Origin: Streptomyces aureus
GTDB lineage: Bacteria > Actinomycetota > Actinomycetes > Streptomycetales > Streptomycetaceae
DNA length: 64,000 nt
Assembly (NCBI RefSeq): GCF_000725495.1
Contig: NZ_JNZD01000004.1
Coordinates: forward strand, 806,001-870,000
Direction: 5' to 3'
In this document: piece by piece, positions 51,045-59,865 of the stretch
Layout of the letters: each line of letters begins with the position of its first letter
Numbering within the stretch: position 1 is the first letter of the stretch
Translations under genes and position numbers: made by a program
Notes under the pieces: model-generated
What the model was told of the DNA's origin: nothing
Seen by the model: the letters and a program-made list of their open reading frames with translations, nothing else
The model's database searches: none

Positions 51045-51752
51045 TCAGGCCGCGGGCTGCGCGGCCGGGTGCCGGTCCACCGTGATCGCCGTGGCGAGCA
51101 GCTCGTGCCGGACGGTCCAGCGGCCCGTGAAGCTCTGAACGGTGACGCCGTCCACCACGGGCCCCGGGACCAGGAGCCGGGCGTGCAGGCCGCCGGTGGG
51201 AGCCCCGCCCGAGGGGACGGGATCGAGGGTGATGTCGATGTCCGCCTCGGAGAAGTCGAGCCACTTGCCGGTCAGCGGGAACCACGCCTTGTAGACCGAC
51301 TCCTTGGCGCTGAACAGCAGCCGGTCCCAGTGCACGGCCGGCATCCGGGCGCCGAGGAGCTCCAGACGGGCCGACTCACCGGGCAGGGCGACGGCCTCCA
51401 GGACGTCGTCGGGGAGCCTCAGATGGGGTTCGGCGTCGATGCCGAGGGAGGCGAGTTCTCCGGCGCGGGCGAGCGCGGCGGCGGCGTAGCCCTCGCAGTG
51501 CGTCATGCTGCCGATGACACCGGCGGGCCACCGCGGGGCTCCGCGTTCGCCCGGCAGTACCGGTCCCGGGGTCACCCCCAGCTTGTCCATGGCTTGTCGG
51601 GCGCAGACGCGCACGGAGGCGAACTCGCGGCGCCGCTTGCCCACGGCGCGGCTGAGGACCGCCAGTTCCTCGGGGTACAGACTCGCGTCCCCGGCCCCGT
51701 CGTCACCGTGGCTCTCCACGGCCACCACCGACTCCGGAAGCAGCTCCTCCAT
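51045..51752 (-). CDS. 4'-phosphopantetheinyl transferase (Sfp/EntD type)
   Basis: 235 residues. Motifs: GVIGSMTHCEGYAAAALA, the metal/CoA site GIDAEPH, and FSAKESVYKAWFPLTGKWLD. This matches EntD-like PPTases that activate acyl and peptidyl carrier proteins of polyketide, nonribosomal-peptide or fatty-acid synthases. No carrier-protein genes are in the window, so it may serve clusters elsewhere. Its first 50 bases overlap the end of the metallophosphoesterase gene. Confidence 0.9.
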   Translation of the reverse strand: MEELLPESVVAVESHGDDGAGDASLYPEELAVLSRAVGKRRREFASVRVCARQAMDKLGVTPGPVLPGERGAPRWPAGVIGSMTHCEGYAAAALARAGELASLGIDAEPHLRLPDDVLEAVALPGESARLELLGARMPAVHWDRLLFSAKESVYKAWFPLTGKWLDFSEADIDITLDPVPSGGAPTGGLHARLLVPGPVVDGVTVQSFTGRWTVRHELLATAITVDRHPAAQPAA

Positions 51753-52611
51753 CACCGGCTTCGACCTCCATCGGCAGGATGCGGCGCAATGTGCCCGGCG
51801 GTCCCGGACGCTTGCGCCATTCTCGCGGATAGCCCACCGACACCTCCTCGAACCGGACACCCTCGTGCCAGGTGGTCCGGGGGATGTGCAGATGCCCGTA
51901 GACCATCGTCTCGACGCGGAACCTGCGGTGCCAGTCGGCGGTCGCCGCGGTGCCGCACCACATGGCGAACTCGGGGTGCCACAGGACGTCCATCGGGTGG
52001 CGGTCCAGCGGGTAGTGGTTCACCGGGATGACCGGCAGGCCCTCGGGAACCTCGGCGAGTCTGCGCTCGGTCTCGGCCACCCGGGCCCGGCACCAGGCCT
52101 CGCGGCTCGGATACGGATCGGGGTGCAGCAGGTGCTCGTCCGTGCACACGATGCCGGTGCCGTGGGCGTAGGCCAGCCCCTCCTCCTTGGTGGCACAGCC
52201 CTGCGGCAGGAAGGTGTAGTCGTAGAGCAGGAAGAGCGGCGCGATCACGGCGGGGCCGCCCGGACCCTCCCACACGGGGTAGGGGTCCTCGGGCGTCAGG
52301 ACGCCCAACTCCCGGCACAGGGAGACCAGATGCTCGTAGCGGGCGACACCGCGCAGCTGGACCGGGTCCTTGGGATGGGTCCACAGTTCGTGGTTGCCCG
52401 GCACCCAGACGACCTTCTCGAAGCGGTCGCGGAGCGTCTCGAGGGCCCACCGGACGTCGTCGACGGTCTCGGAGACGTCCCCGGCGACCAGGAGCCAGTC
52501 CCGGTCCGTCTCGGGGCGCATGTTCTCGACCAGGGCGCGGTTCTCGGCGTAACCGATGTGCAGGTCGCTGATGGCCAGCAGGTTTCCGGCACCGCTGTCT
52601 GTCGGCCGCAC
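51703..52611 (-). CDS. metallophosphoesterase
   Basis: 302 residues from the GTG at 52611. Calcineurin-like motifs in order: AISDLHIGY, LLVAGDVSET, VPGNHELW, VIPVNHYPL, GHLHIPRT. Substrate unknown; cytosolic. An ATG at 52707 would add 32 Cys/Gly/Arg-rich residues that look non-coding. The overlap with the PPTase gene suggests co-expression; this pair recurs in Streptomyces genomes as I recall. Confidence 0.88.
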   Translation of the reverse strand: MRPTDSGAGNLLAISDLHIGYAENRALVENMRPETDRDWLLVAGDVSETVDDVRWALETLRDRFEKVVWVPGNHELWTHPKDPVQLRGVARYEHLVSLCRELGVLTPEDPYPVWEGPGGPAVIAPLFLLYDYTFLPQGCATKEEGLAYAHGTGIVCTDEHLLHPDPYPSREAWCRARVAETERRLAEVPEGLPVIPVNHYPLDRHPMDVLWHPEFAMWCGTAATADWHRRFRVETMVYGHLHIPRTTWHEGVRFEEVSVGYPREWRKRPGPPGTLRRILPMEVEAGDGGAASGVGGGRGEPR

Positions 52612-52861
52612 ACGCCACCCCCGTAGAAAGCCGGTACCGACACAACAACACACGCCCCCGCCGCCGTACAAGCGCGCCTCGGCGGACGGGACGTGAATCC
52701 GTAACATCCCCGTAGCAGCATCGGGGTCCCGCGAGCCTTATGATCGCCCCGACACCACCGCTCGAATCTGCTCTGGCGTGCGACGGCTCGGTGTACCTCC
52801 CCTACCCCTGGCCGGGCCCGGCCCGCTCCGCCGTGCCCGCGAACCGTGAATGGTGGCTTGC

Positions 52862-54049
52862 ATGGGCTCCCGCGTACGCGTCTGGCTCAACCGCACGTAC
52901 GCGGAGAACGTGTTCTTCATGGATCAGCTGCGGAACAACCCGCAGCACCGCGCGGTCGAGATCCACGCCACCCACGGCGACGCCGACTCCCCTGTGCTGG
53001 CGGCCGCCGACACCGCCGAGATGGAGCCCGAGGGCCTGTCGCCGCGCGGGTACGTCGAGTACGCGCTCGACCTGTGCGCACGCCGTTCCGTCGACGTGTT
53101 CGTGCCGGTCCTGCACCAGGACGCGATCGTGGCGCAGCGCGCCGAGTTCGCGGCGCTCGGGACGGCGCTGCTGGCGCCGCCGGCCGAGGCGGTCGCCGTC
53201 TTCCACGACAAGGCGGTCGCCTACCAGGCCGTGGAGGCCGTGGGCATCCCGGTTCCGCCGTGGTACCGGGTGCGCACGGTCGAGGAACTGCTGGTCGCCG
53301 TCGAGGAGTTGGAGGCCGCGGGACAGCGTGCCTGCTTCAAGCCGGCGGCGGGCGCGGGCGGTGTGGGCTTCCGGGTGATCACCCGGGCGCCCTTCTCCCT
53401 GATGCACCTGAACGGCTTCCCGAGCGCGTACGTGCCGCTGGATCTGGTGGTGGAGGCGCTGCGCACGGCGGCGGAGCCCGTCGACTGGCTGGTCATGCCG
53501 CACCTCGGACAGCCGGAGGTGTCGGTGGACTGCCTCACCGGGCCCGACGGCCGGGTGCGCATGGCCATCGGCCGCACCAAGAACGGGCGGCGGCGCGGAT
53601 TCACCCTCGACGAGAAGTGGATCGCTCCCGCCCGGCTGCTCGCCGAGGCGTTCGGTCTGCAGTACCTGTCCAACATCCAGTTCCGTATGTACGGCGACGA
53701 GCCGGTGCTGATGGACGTGAACACGCGTCCGGCGGGCGGGCTGCACCAGATCGCCCAGTGCGGCGTCAACGCCCCTTGGGCGGCTGTGCGGTTGGCGCTC
53801 GGCGAGGAGACCGGCGAGGTGGTTCCGCCGTTCCTCGGACCGGACTACACGGTGGTCGCGGGACCGCGTCCGGTGCGCGCGGTGACGCTCCCGGCGCAGC
53901 GCACCGAGCCGGGGGTGCCCATCCTGCCCGCGCTGCCCGCGCAGGCCACGGAGCACGGGTCCGCGCAGTCCGCGCCCACCGACGCCGCCGCCGCGTCCGT
54001 GCCGGCCCAGGCCGGCGCGCCCGCCACCGCGGCGATCGCCCCGGCCTAG
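52862..54049 (+). CDS. ATP-grasp enzyme
   Basis: 395 residues. The ATP-grasp fold is shown by ACFKPAAGAGGVGFRVITRA (phosphate loop), VDWLVMPHLGQPEVSVDCL, and the metal-binding YLSNIQFRMYGDEPVLMDVN then TRPAGGLH. The N-terminal pre-ATP-grasp domain (RVWLNRTYAENVFFMDQLRN) resembles carbamoyl-phosphate-synthase-like ligases. The acid substrate is unknown. The C-terminal 60 residues are Ala/Pro-rich. Divergent from the metallophosphoesterase gene. An alternative start is the ATG at 52850. Confidence 0.85.
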   Translation: MGSRVRVWLNRTYAENVFFMDQLRNNPQHRAVEIHATHGDADSPVLAAADTAEMEPEGLSPRGYVEYALDLCARRSVDVFVPVLHQDAIVAQRAEFAALGTALLAPPAEAVAVFHDKAVAYQAVEAVGIPVPPWYRVRTVEELLVAVEELEAAGQRACFKPAAGAGGVGFRVITRAPFSLMHLNGFPSAYVPLDLVVEALRTAAEPVDWLVMPHLGQPEVSVDCLTGPDGRVRMAIGRTKNGRRRGFTLDEKWIAPARLLAEAFGLQYLSNIQFRMYGDEPVLMDVNTRPAGGLHQIAQCGVNAPWAAVRLALGEETGEVVPPFLGPDYTVVAGPRPVRAVTLPAQRTEPGVPILPALPAQATEHGSAQSAPTDAAAASVPAQAGAPATAAIAPA

Positions 54050-54062
54050 AACCTGTCGTCGA

Positions 54063-54085
54063 ACGGGCCACCGACCACGGCCCGT
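54063..54085. terminator. hairpin after ATP-grasp gene
   Basis: ACGGGCC/GGCCCGT, 7-base stem with a 9-base loop, between convergent genes. Confidence 0.45.
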
Positions 54086-54123
54086 GAGTACCTCAGCCGG
54101 CCGAGATCATTTGACGACGCACC

Positions 54124-57072
54124 CTAGGGCAGCCGGGTGAGGGTCATTTCGTACGACGAGCCGGTCGCCGACGACGGGGGCGACAGGCGTACGGCCCTTT
54201 CCGTGCAGGTGTAGTGATCGGGGGTGAAGCCCGCCGTGAGTTCCTGGCGGACGAGGTAGGTGCCGCCCAGGCGGACGGTGAGTTCACCAGGCCTGCGCAC
54301 GGTCTCGCCGTAGTAGCCGATCACGCCGTCGGCGGTGAGGAAGTGGACGCTGACGCTGCCGGTCGCGTGAAGAACCACCGGGCGGCCGTTGAGCGTCGCC
54401 GCCTCCGAGAAGTTCTCACCATGGTCGACGACCAGGGTGCCGTCGGGCCGGAACGTCCACGTGCCGCCCCCGCCCGTCAGCCACAGCGGGCTCCCCTCGA
54501 CACGCAGGCGTTGCCTCGCCGCGGATACGCGCCAGGTTCCGAGCAGGCAGGGGTCGTTCTTCCGGTCGGACGAAGCCGAGGCGCCCCGGCCGTTCAGCGG
54601 CGGGGGCGAGGCCGCCACGGGGGTGGCCCGCCAGACGGGGTAGTCGTCCGGGATTCCCGCTGCCGCGCCCGCGAGGAGAAGCACGGCCGGCAGCCCCAGC
54701 GCCGGTGCCAGGAGCACGGAGCGGCGCCGGGGAGTGTCCACGTGAGCGGTCTCCGCCATACTGCCCGGCCGTCGTCGACGCGATCCGGACAGCGCCGCCA
54801 CCGCTGCGCCGAGCAGCCCGGCGGGCACCGCCGCGACCACTCCCCAGGCGACGACCTCGTGCAGATGGACGGCCGTGTCGGCGTCGGGCAGAAACGCCCG
54901 GGGGCCGCAGACGCCCGCAGCGAGGTCGGTGACGGCGACGCACCGGGACGTTCCCCGGCTGACGTAGAAGCCCAGAGTGCCGAGGACCGCGGTGACGGTC
55001 ACGGCCAGCGGTACCAGCACGGGGCGCTGCCTGCGGCAGACGAGGACGGTCCCCGCGGCCGCGGCCGCCTGGAACAGGGCGGCAACCGCGAGGTACGTCT
55101 GCGCGTGCACGACGGGGAAGGACAGGGCCTCGGAGACGGCCGACGGCCCGGAGGCCCTGCGGACCTCCGGTGGCAGCGCACCCCGCGCGGCGTAGGGCAG
55201 GGCGATTCCGGCCACGACCGCCGCGAGACCTGCGGCCGCGCCGACCGCCAGGGCCCGTCCGACGCCCTGGGACGGAGCGAGGAACCCACGCCGTCGGCCC
55301 GCCGACATCAGGGGGACCGCCCAGACGAGGACGAGCCCGGTCGGAAGGAGGGGAGTGGCGCGGGCGAAAGCCAGCGGTAGGTAAAAGGCAGCGTCGGCGA
55401 GCCGGCCGGTGAGAGCGGCGTACCAGCCGATCGTCCGACCGACGGCCGGCACGGCGTGCAGGGGGCTCGTGGTGAGTGTGGACGGGTCCCACGCACGGGC
55501 GTGCCACAGGGCCAGGAGCGGTCCCCAGACGACCGCGGCGGTGACGACGAGCGTGCCGGTGCGCGGCCCTCGTGCCGCGCCGGGTCCCGTCGGCGTCCGC
55601 CGACGCCGCACCGACCGTACCCACAGCGCGAGTTGGACCAGAAGCGCCAGGTTGACGATCCCGAACACGGCATATTGTCCGAGGGTCGGTGCCATCACCG
55701 TCACATCGGCCGCCACCAGTGAAAACGCCCGGCTGCCCACCACACCGGCAGTCAGCGCAGCAGGCAGGAGGAGGACATCGCGTGCCGCGTTCGACCGACG
55801 CGACGGGTTCGACGCGTTCGGTGCGGAGGCCAGCGCCACGGCCAGGACGACGCCGTAGGGCAGCGCCAGTAGTGTCAGTCCGACGGTGGCGAAGCGCTCC
55901 GTGGCGTTCCCCGTCAGCAAGGAGAGGTTGTCGAGGGCCAGCCCGGCGAGGAGGCCGAGGCCGGCCGTCTCCCACACCCCGGTGCGCAGCCGTTGCGCGG
56001 GGTCGGTCATCGCCTCCAGCCTGCGCTCGGGACTGGGATGGGTTCCGATCCGCGCCACCCGGCGCAGCCACGCGGCCGGCAGCCACCGCCACGCCGTGCG
56101 CACGGGCGGCCACGGCAGGCCGGAGACCACCCGGGGGAGGGCGCTCCGGTCGGCGTCCCAGGTGTGCGCGAGCGCGTCGGCGTGCAGTTCGCGCGTGCGC
56201 AGGATCGTGTTCCTGGCGAGGTAGGCGGTCGCACTGAGCACCGCCAACGCGACCATCCGGTACGCCGGTTTCTCCCCGGGATACAGCGACAGCAGCACGC
56301 AGGGCGCGAGTGCCGTCGCGACGAACGACCGCCAGAGCGCGATGGTCAGATAGGTGCGCCCGACGTCGCGATGGTGATGGTGGGCCAGTTCATGCCTGAC
56401 GACGGCGCGGAAGCCGGCAAGGTCCAGGTCGTAGCGGATCAGCAGCCCCACGTCGAGACAGACCCGGGGGCGCCCCGGCAGGCCGTACGCCCGGCCCCCC
56501 GCCGTGGTGGCGTAGGGGTCGACCAGCCAGAGCGGAGAGCGGGAGAGTCCGGCCCTGTCGGCCAGCGCGTCCAGTTCCTTCAGTACGTCGGCGTTCTCGT
56601 CCCCGCTCAGCCGGACCTTCCCGGACCACCGCGGCAGCCGGAGACGCCCGGCCGGTCGCCGACCGGTCCGTGGCCACCAGGGATGGAGTGCGTACAGAAG
56701 GAGGGCCACGGCCACCTCCGCCGCGATCCCGGCCGCGATCCATCCGATCTCGTGCCGGATGTACGGCCGTTCGCAGGCGTTGGCCATCGCCGTCCGCGTG
56801 TTCGCACGGTCGAGCGCATCCGTGATCCAGGCGGTCGCCGGATCGATGCGGGCGAGGCAGGGGCTGACCTGACGCTGCGACAGACGTTCGGCGGACGGCA
56901 GCGCGGCCCACACCACACTGAACGCCACCACACTGGACGCCAGCACCGCGGCGACCAGGACGGCGAACCGCAGGTCGGTCCTGGCCCGCAGCGACGGCCC
57001 GGTCACGTCGTCGGGAGCGGGCGGGGGCGGGCCGGGATCGATGCCGGTGGCGGTTCCGGTGCCTGCGGTCAC
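54124..57072 (-). CDS. large M48-like membrane metalloprotease
   Basis: 982 residues. N-terminal membrane helices (about 35-60 and 110-135) enclose a loop with cysteines; a peptidase domain follows with FRAVVRHELAHHHHRDVGRT (HExxH at about 225) and a downstream RELHADALAHTWDAD supplying the third zinc ligand, as in M48 (HtpX/Ste24-like) proteases. About ten more helices and a C-terminal soluble domain (WRVSAARQRLRVEGSPLWLT onward) have no family I recognise. The size is roughly three times that of HtpX. Its GTG overlaps the stop of a small partner gene. Confidence 0.85.
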   Translation of the reverse strand: MTAGTGTATGIDPGPPPPAPDDVTGPSLRARTDLRFAVLVAAVLASSVVAFSVVWAALPSAERLSQRQVSPCLARIDPATAWITDALDRANTRTAMANACERPYIRHEIGWIAAGIAAEVAVALLLYALHPWWPRTGRRPAGRLRLPRWSGKVRLSGDENADVLKELDALADRAGLSRSPLWLVDPYATTAGGRAYGLPGRPRVCLDVGLLIRYDLDLAGFRAVVRHELAHHHHRDVGRTYLTIALWRSFVATALAPCVLLSLYPGEKPAYRMVALAVLSATAYLARNTILRTRELHADALAHTWDADRSALPRVVSGLPWPPVRTAWRWLPAAWLRRVARIGTHPSPERRLEAMTDPAQRLRTGVWETAGLGLLAGLALDNLSLLTGNATERFATVGLTLLALPYGVVLAVALASAPNASNPSRRSNAARDVLLLPAALTAGVVGSRAFSLVAADVTVMAPTLGQYAVFGIVNLALLVQLALWVRSVRRRRTPTGPGAARGPRTGTLVVTAAVVWGPLLALWHARAWDPSTLTTSPLHAVPAVGRTIGWYAALTGRLADAAFYLPLAFARATPLLPTGLVLVWAVPLMSAGRRRGFLAPSQGVGRALAVGAAAGLAAVVAGIALPYAARGALPPEVRRASGPSAVSEALSFPVVHAQTYLAVAALFQAAAAAGTVLVCRRQRPVLVPLAVTVTAVLGTLGFYVSRGTSRCVAVTDLAAGVCGPRAFLPDADTAVHLHEVVAWGVVAAVPAGLLGAAVAALSGSRRRRPGSMAETAHVDTPRRRSVLLAPALGLPAVLLLAGAAAGIPDDYPVWRATPVAASPPPLNGRGASASSDRKNDPCLLGTWRVSAARQRLRVEGSPLWLTGGGGTWTFRPDGTLVVDHGENFSEAATLNGRPVVLHATGSVSVHFLTADGVIGYYGETVRRPGELTVRLGGTYLVRQELTAGFTPDHYTCTERAVRLSPPSSATGSSYEMTLTRLP

Positions 57073-57626
57073 CGCGGAGTCTCTTCGGCCAGCCCGTCGC
57101 CCACCACCGCCGAGGCCATGAGCTCCGCTCGGTCCCGTGGCATGCCGCCATGGCGCATCAGGGTGTGCAGCACGATCCGCCGTACCTCGCGCCACTGTTC
57201 GGGGTCGAGCCGCACCGCCTCGGCCGGTTCGCCCGCCGGGCCGGCGGCGCGCGTTGCCGCCTCCTCGTCGGCGGAGGGGGCGGCGGGCGAGCGGGCGAAC
57301 ATCCTACGGACCAGACCCCGTGAGGCGCCGACCGCCTTGTCGCCCAGATACGCCCCCACGGCGGTCGCCGCGGCCAGCAACACGGGCGTCAGCAATTCCT
57401 GGGCGCCCGGCATGCCGAACCCCAGCGGCCCGTCCCCGCCCGGCCCGGTGCCGGGCGCGAGCGCCCGCTCCGGATCAGTGAAGTAGGCCATGCACAGCAT
57501 GTCGAACGCCCGGCGTTCGGCGGCGACCTGTTCCGGTGCCACGGCCGCGGCCCGGTCCAGCATTCCCCGTGCGGCTTCCGCCACGTCCGCCGTTGCCGTG
57601 TCGTACACATGACGCGACGCCTTCAC
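57069..57626 (-). CDS. small partner protein of the M48-like protease
   Basis: 185 residues of unknown family. The N-terminal 50 residues are helical (YDTATADVAEAARGMLDRAA, AERRAFDMLCMAYFTDPER), then a Gly/Pro-rich stretch, one possible membrane helix (ELLTPVLLAAATAVGAYLGD), and a C-terminal helix pair (LDPEQWREVRRIVLHTLMRH). AGGGGGTGG precedes the GTG. GTGA overlap with the protease gene argues for a shared function, for example an adaptor or chaperone. Confidence 0.7.
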   Translation of the reverse strand: MKASRHVYDTATADVAEAARGMLDRAAAVAPEQVAAERRAFDMLCMAYFTDPERALAPGTGPGGDGPLGFGMPGAQELLTPVLLAAATAVGAYLGDKAVGASRGLVRRMFARSPAAPSADEEAATRAAGPAGEPAEAVRLDPEQWREVRRIVLHTLMRHGGMPRDRAELMASAVVGDGLAEETPR

Positions 57627-57931
57627 GCCACCCCCTGACCAGAGTCACCGTGAGACCTCGCAGACGTTCCTGACACGGGCAGCCCGAAGGTCTCCTACGG
57701 TGCTCGACGCTAAATGCGGTGCGACAAAGAGCCATGAATATCGGTAAATCGGTAATCCTGTGCACCGGGGTGATGTATGCGACCGCGGGATCAGGGCAGG
57801 GCCGGCGCGCATCGTCGGGCGCCGAGCCGCCAGACGTCCGCAGCCGGGGCGAGGTCGAGAGCGGTGCGGGCCAGGGCGGCGAAGGTGGACAGAGACGCTC
57901 CGGCGGGCACCCCACGAGCCGTGGCCCCTTT

Positions 57932-57947
57932 ACCGGTCTGGACCAAT
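57932..57947. promoter_or_regulatory. DasR-like box 1 upstream of chitinase
   Basis: ACCGGTCTGGACCAAT matches the known DasR-responsive element (consensus ACTGGTCTAGACCACT) at most positions. DasR controls chitin and N-acetylglucosamine genes in Streptomyces. Confidence 0.7.
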
Positions 57948-57961
57948 TCCCGCGCAGTGTC

Positions 57962-57967
57962 TTGACA
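57962..57967 (+). promoter_or_regulatory. -35 box (TTGACA) of the chitinase promoter
   Basis: A consensus TTGACA lies between the two DasR-like boxes. The -10 box is not clear; 17 bases downstream is CAACTT. Confidence 0.5.
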
Positions 57968-57972
57968 GCGGG

Positions 57973-57988
57973 ATTGGTCCATACCAAC
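57973..57988. promoter_or_regulatory. DasR-like box 2 upstream of chitinase
   Basis: ATTGGTCCATACCAAC, an imperfect palindrome overlapping the expected -10 region. Centre-to-centre distance to box 1 is about 41 bases, near four helical turns. The rest of 57627-57930 holds no recognisable gene. Confidence 0.65.
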
Positions 57989-58043
57989 TTGGTTGCGCAC
58001 CTCTCAGCACTCCCGAACACCCCCATATCTCCAGGGAGATCGC

Positions 58044-59735
58044 GTGCGCATGACCATGCTCAGACGTTCAAGACATCGTCTCCTCGCCCTGCTGGGCACG
58101 GCCGCGCTGGCCCTCGCCGGCGCGGTCGCCCTGCCGGGCACGGCCCAGGCGGCCAACATCCTCACCAATCCCGGCTTCGAGACCGGGGGCCTCTCCCCCT
58201 GGTCCTGTTCCGGCAACCTGGGCTCGATCGTCTCCAGCCCCGTGCACGGAGGCTCCAAAGCCCTTGCGGGGGCGGCGAGTTCGAGTGACAACGCGCAGTG
58301 CACCCAGACCGTCTCGGTCCAGCCGAACACCACGTACAGCCTCTCCGGCTGGGTGCGCGGCAGTTACGTCTACCTCGGCGTGGACGGCGGTGCCTCGACC
58401 TGGACGACGTCCCCGTCGGCGTACAGCCAGCTCACCGTGTCCTTCACGACCGGCGCCTCGCAGACCAGCGCCAAGATCTACGTCCACGGCTGGTACGCGC
58501 AGGGCACCTACTACGCCGACGACATCAGCCTCGACGGTCCCGGCGGCGGGGGCGGGGGCGGCGACACCCAGGCGCCGACCGCGCCCACGAACCTGAAGTC
58601 CACCGGCAAGACGTCCTCCAGCGTGTCCCTTTCGTGGAGCGCGTCGAGCGACAACGTCGGCGTCACCGCGTACGACATCTACAGCGGCTCGAACAACGTG
58701 CTCAGCGTGTCCGGCACGAGTGCCACGGTCAGCGGACTGTCCTCGAGCACCGCGTACTCGTTCACGGTCAAGGCGCGGGACGCGGCCGGGAACCGCTCGG
58801 CGGCCTCCAACGCCGTGAGCGTCACCACGGACGCGGGCGGCGGGGGCGGCACCGGCTTCAAGCAGGCCGCTCCCTATCTGTACGAGGGCTGGGGCGACCC
58901 CCCGAACCCGACCACGGTGATGAGCGCGACCGGGATCAAGTGGTTCACGATGGCGTTCGTGCTCGACTCCGGCGGCTGCACCCCGGCCTGGGACGGCAGC
59001 AGGGCGCTGACCGGCGGCGTCGACCAGACGGCCATCAACCAGATCAGGTCCGCGGGCGGTGACATCGTCCCGTCGTTCGGCGGCTGGCAGGGCAGCAAGC
59101 TCGGCGCCAACTGCTCCTCGGCGAGCGCGCTCGCCGGTGCGCTGCAGAAGGTGATCGACGCCTACGGCCTCAAGGCGATCGACATGGACATCGAGAACAC
59201 CGACGAGTTCGAGAACGAGGCCGTCCAGGCCAAGATCCTGACCGCGCTGAAGACCGTCAAGGCCAACAACCCCGGCCTCAAGACGATCGTCACCTTCGGC
59301 ACCTCGACGACGGGCCCGACCTACTACGGCAACCGGCTCATCGAGCAGGCTCAGTCCCTGAACGCCAACATCGACGTCTTCACCATCATGCCGTTCGACT
59401 TCGGCGGCGGCTCCGACATGTACGGCAACACCGTCAACGCCACCGAGGGACTGAAGACCAAGCTGAAGTCCACGTTCGGCTGGGACGACGCCACGGCCTA
59501 CTCCCACATCGGCATCTCCGGCATGAACGGACTGTCCGACCAGCAGGAGAACACCACCCCGGCGATCTGGACCTCGATCCGTGACTGGGCCAACTCCCAT
59601 CACATCGCCCGGCTCGCCTACTGGTCGGTCAACCGCGACCGCTCCTGCCCCGGGGGCGGCGTGGTGAGCAACTGCTCCGGCATCAGCCAGAGCACCTGGC
59701 AGTTCACGTCGATCACGGCCGGCTTCACGGGCTGA
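58044..59735 (+). CDS. secreted GH18 chitinase with CBM and FN3 domains
   Basis: 563 residues from the GTG at 58044, which has AGGGAG at good spacing; the ATG at 58050 is also possible. Sec signal peptide to about residue 36, then a carbohydrate-binding module (NILTNPGFETGGLSPWSC to about 170), a Gly linker, an FN3 domain (APTAPTNLKSTGKTSSSVSL, about 180-275), a second Gly linker, and a GH18 catalytic domain (about 285-563). The catalytic motif AIDMDIEN has E384 as acid and D380/D382. This matches the SCO ChiC/ChiD-like chitinases of Streptomyces. Regulated by DasR boxes upstream. Confidence 0.93.
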   Translation: MRMTMLRRSRHRLLALLGTAALALAGAVALPGTAQAANILTNPGFETGGLSPWSCSGNLGSIVSSPVHGGSKALAGAASSSDNAQCTQTVSVQPNTTYSLSGWVRGSYVYLGVDGGASTWTTSPSAYSQLTVSFTTGASQTSAKIYVHGWYAQGTYYADDISLDGPGGGGGGGDTQAPTAPTNLKSTGKTSSSVSLSWSASSDNVGVTAYDIYSGSNNVLSVSGTSATVSGLSSSTAYSFTVKARDAAGNRSAASNAVSVTTDAGGGGGTGFKQAAPYLYEGWGDPPNPTTVMSATGIKWFTMAFVLDSGGCTPAWDGSRALTGGVDQTAINQIRSAGGDIVPSFGGWQGSKLGANCSSASALAGALQKVIDAYGLKAIDMDIENTDEFENEAVQAKILTALKTVKANNPGLKTIVTFGTSTTGPTYYGNRLIEQAQSLNANIDVFTIMPFDFGGGSDMYGNTVNATEGLKTKLKSTFGWDDATAYSHIGISGMNGLSDQQENTTPAIWTSIRDWANSHHIARLAYWSVNRDRSCPGGGVVSNCSGISQSTWQFTSITAGFTG

Positions 59736-59756
59736 CGAACGGCGGGATCGGAGAAC

Positions 59757-59794
59757 GCGACGGGCCGCCCGGAGACTCCCGGGCGGCCCGTCGC
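59757..59794. terminator. strong terminator after chitinase
   Basis: A perfect 16-base stem (GCGACGGGCCGCCCGG with its complement) and a 6-base loop, between the chitinase and the convergent phosphoesterase gene. Confidence 0.85.
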
Positions 59795-59865
59795 GTCGTG
59801 CTCGTGGGCCGCCCGCCGACACCCGACGGCCCTGGGGCGCCGGGTGCCGGCGGCCCAGAGGGGCG

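Noticed and set aside
52612..52707. N-terminal extension of the metallophosphoesterase to the ATG at 52707
   Set aside because: The extra 32 residues are Cys/Gly/Arg-rich and unlike the family, which starts just before the SDLH motif.
57791..58000. Short minus-strand frame in the chitinase upstream region
   Set aside because: It overlaps the DasR boxes and promoter and has no start signal or known domain.
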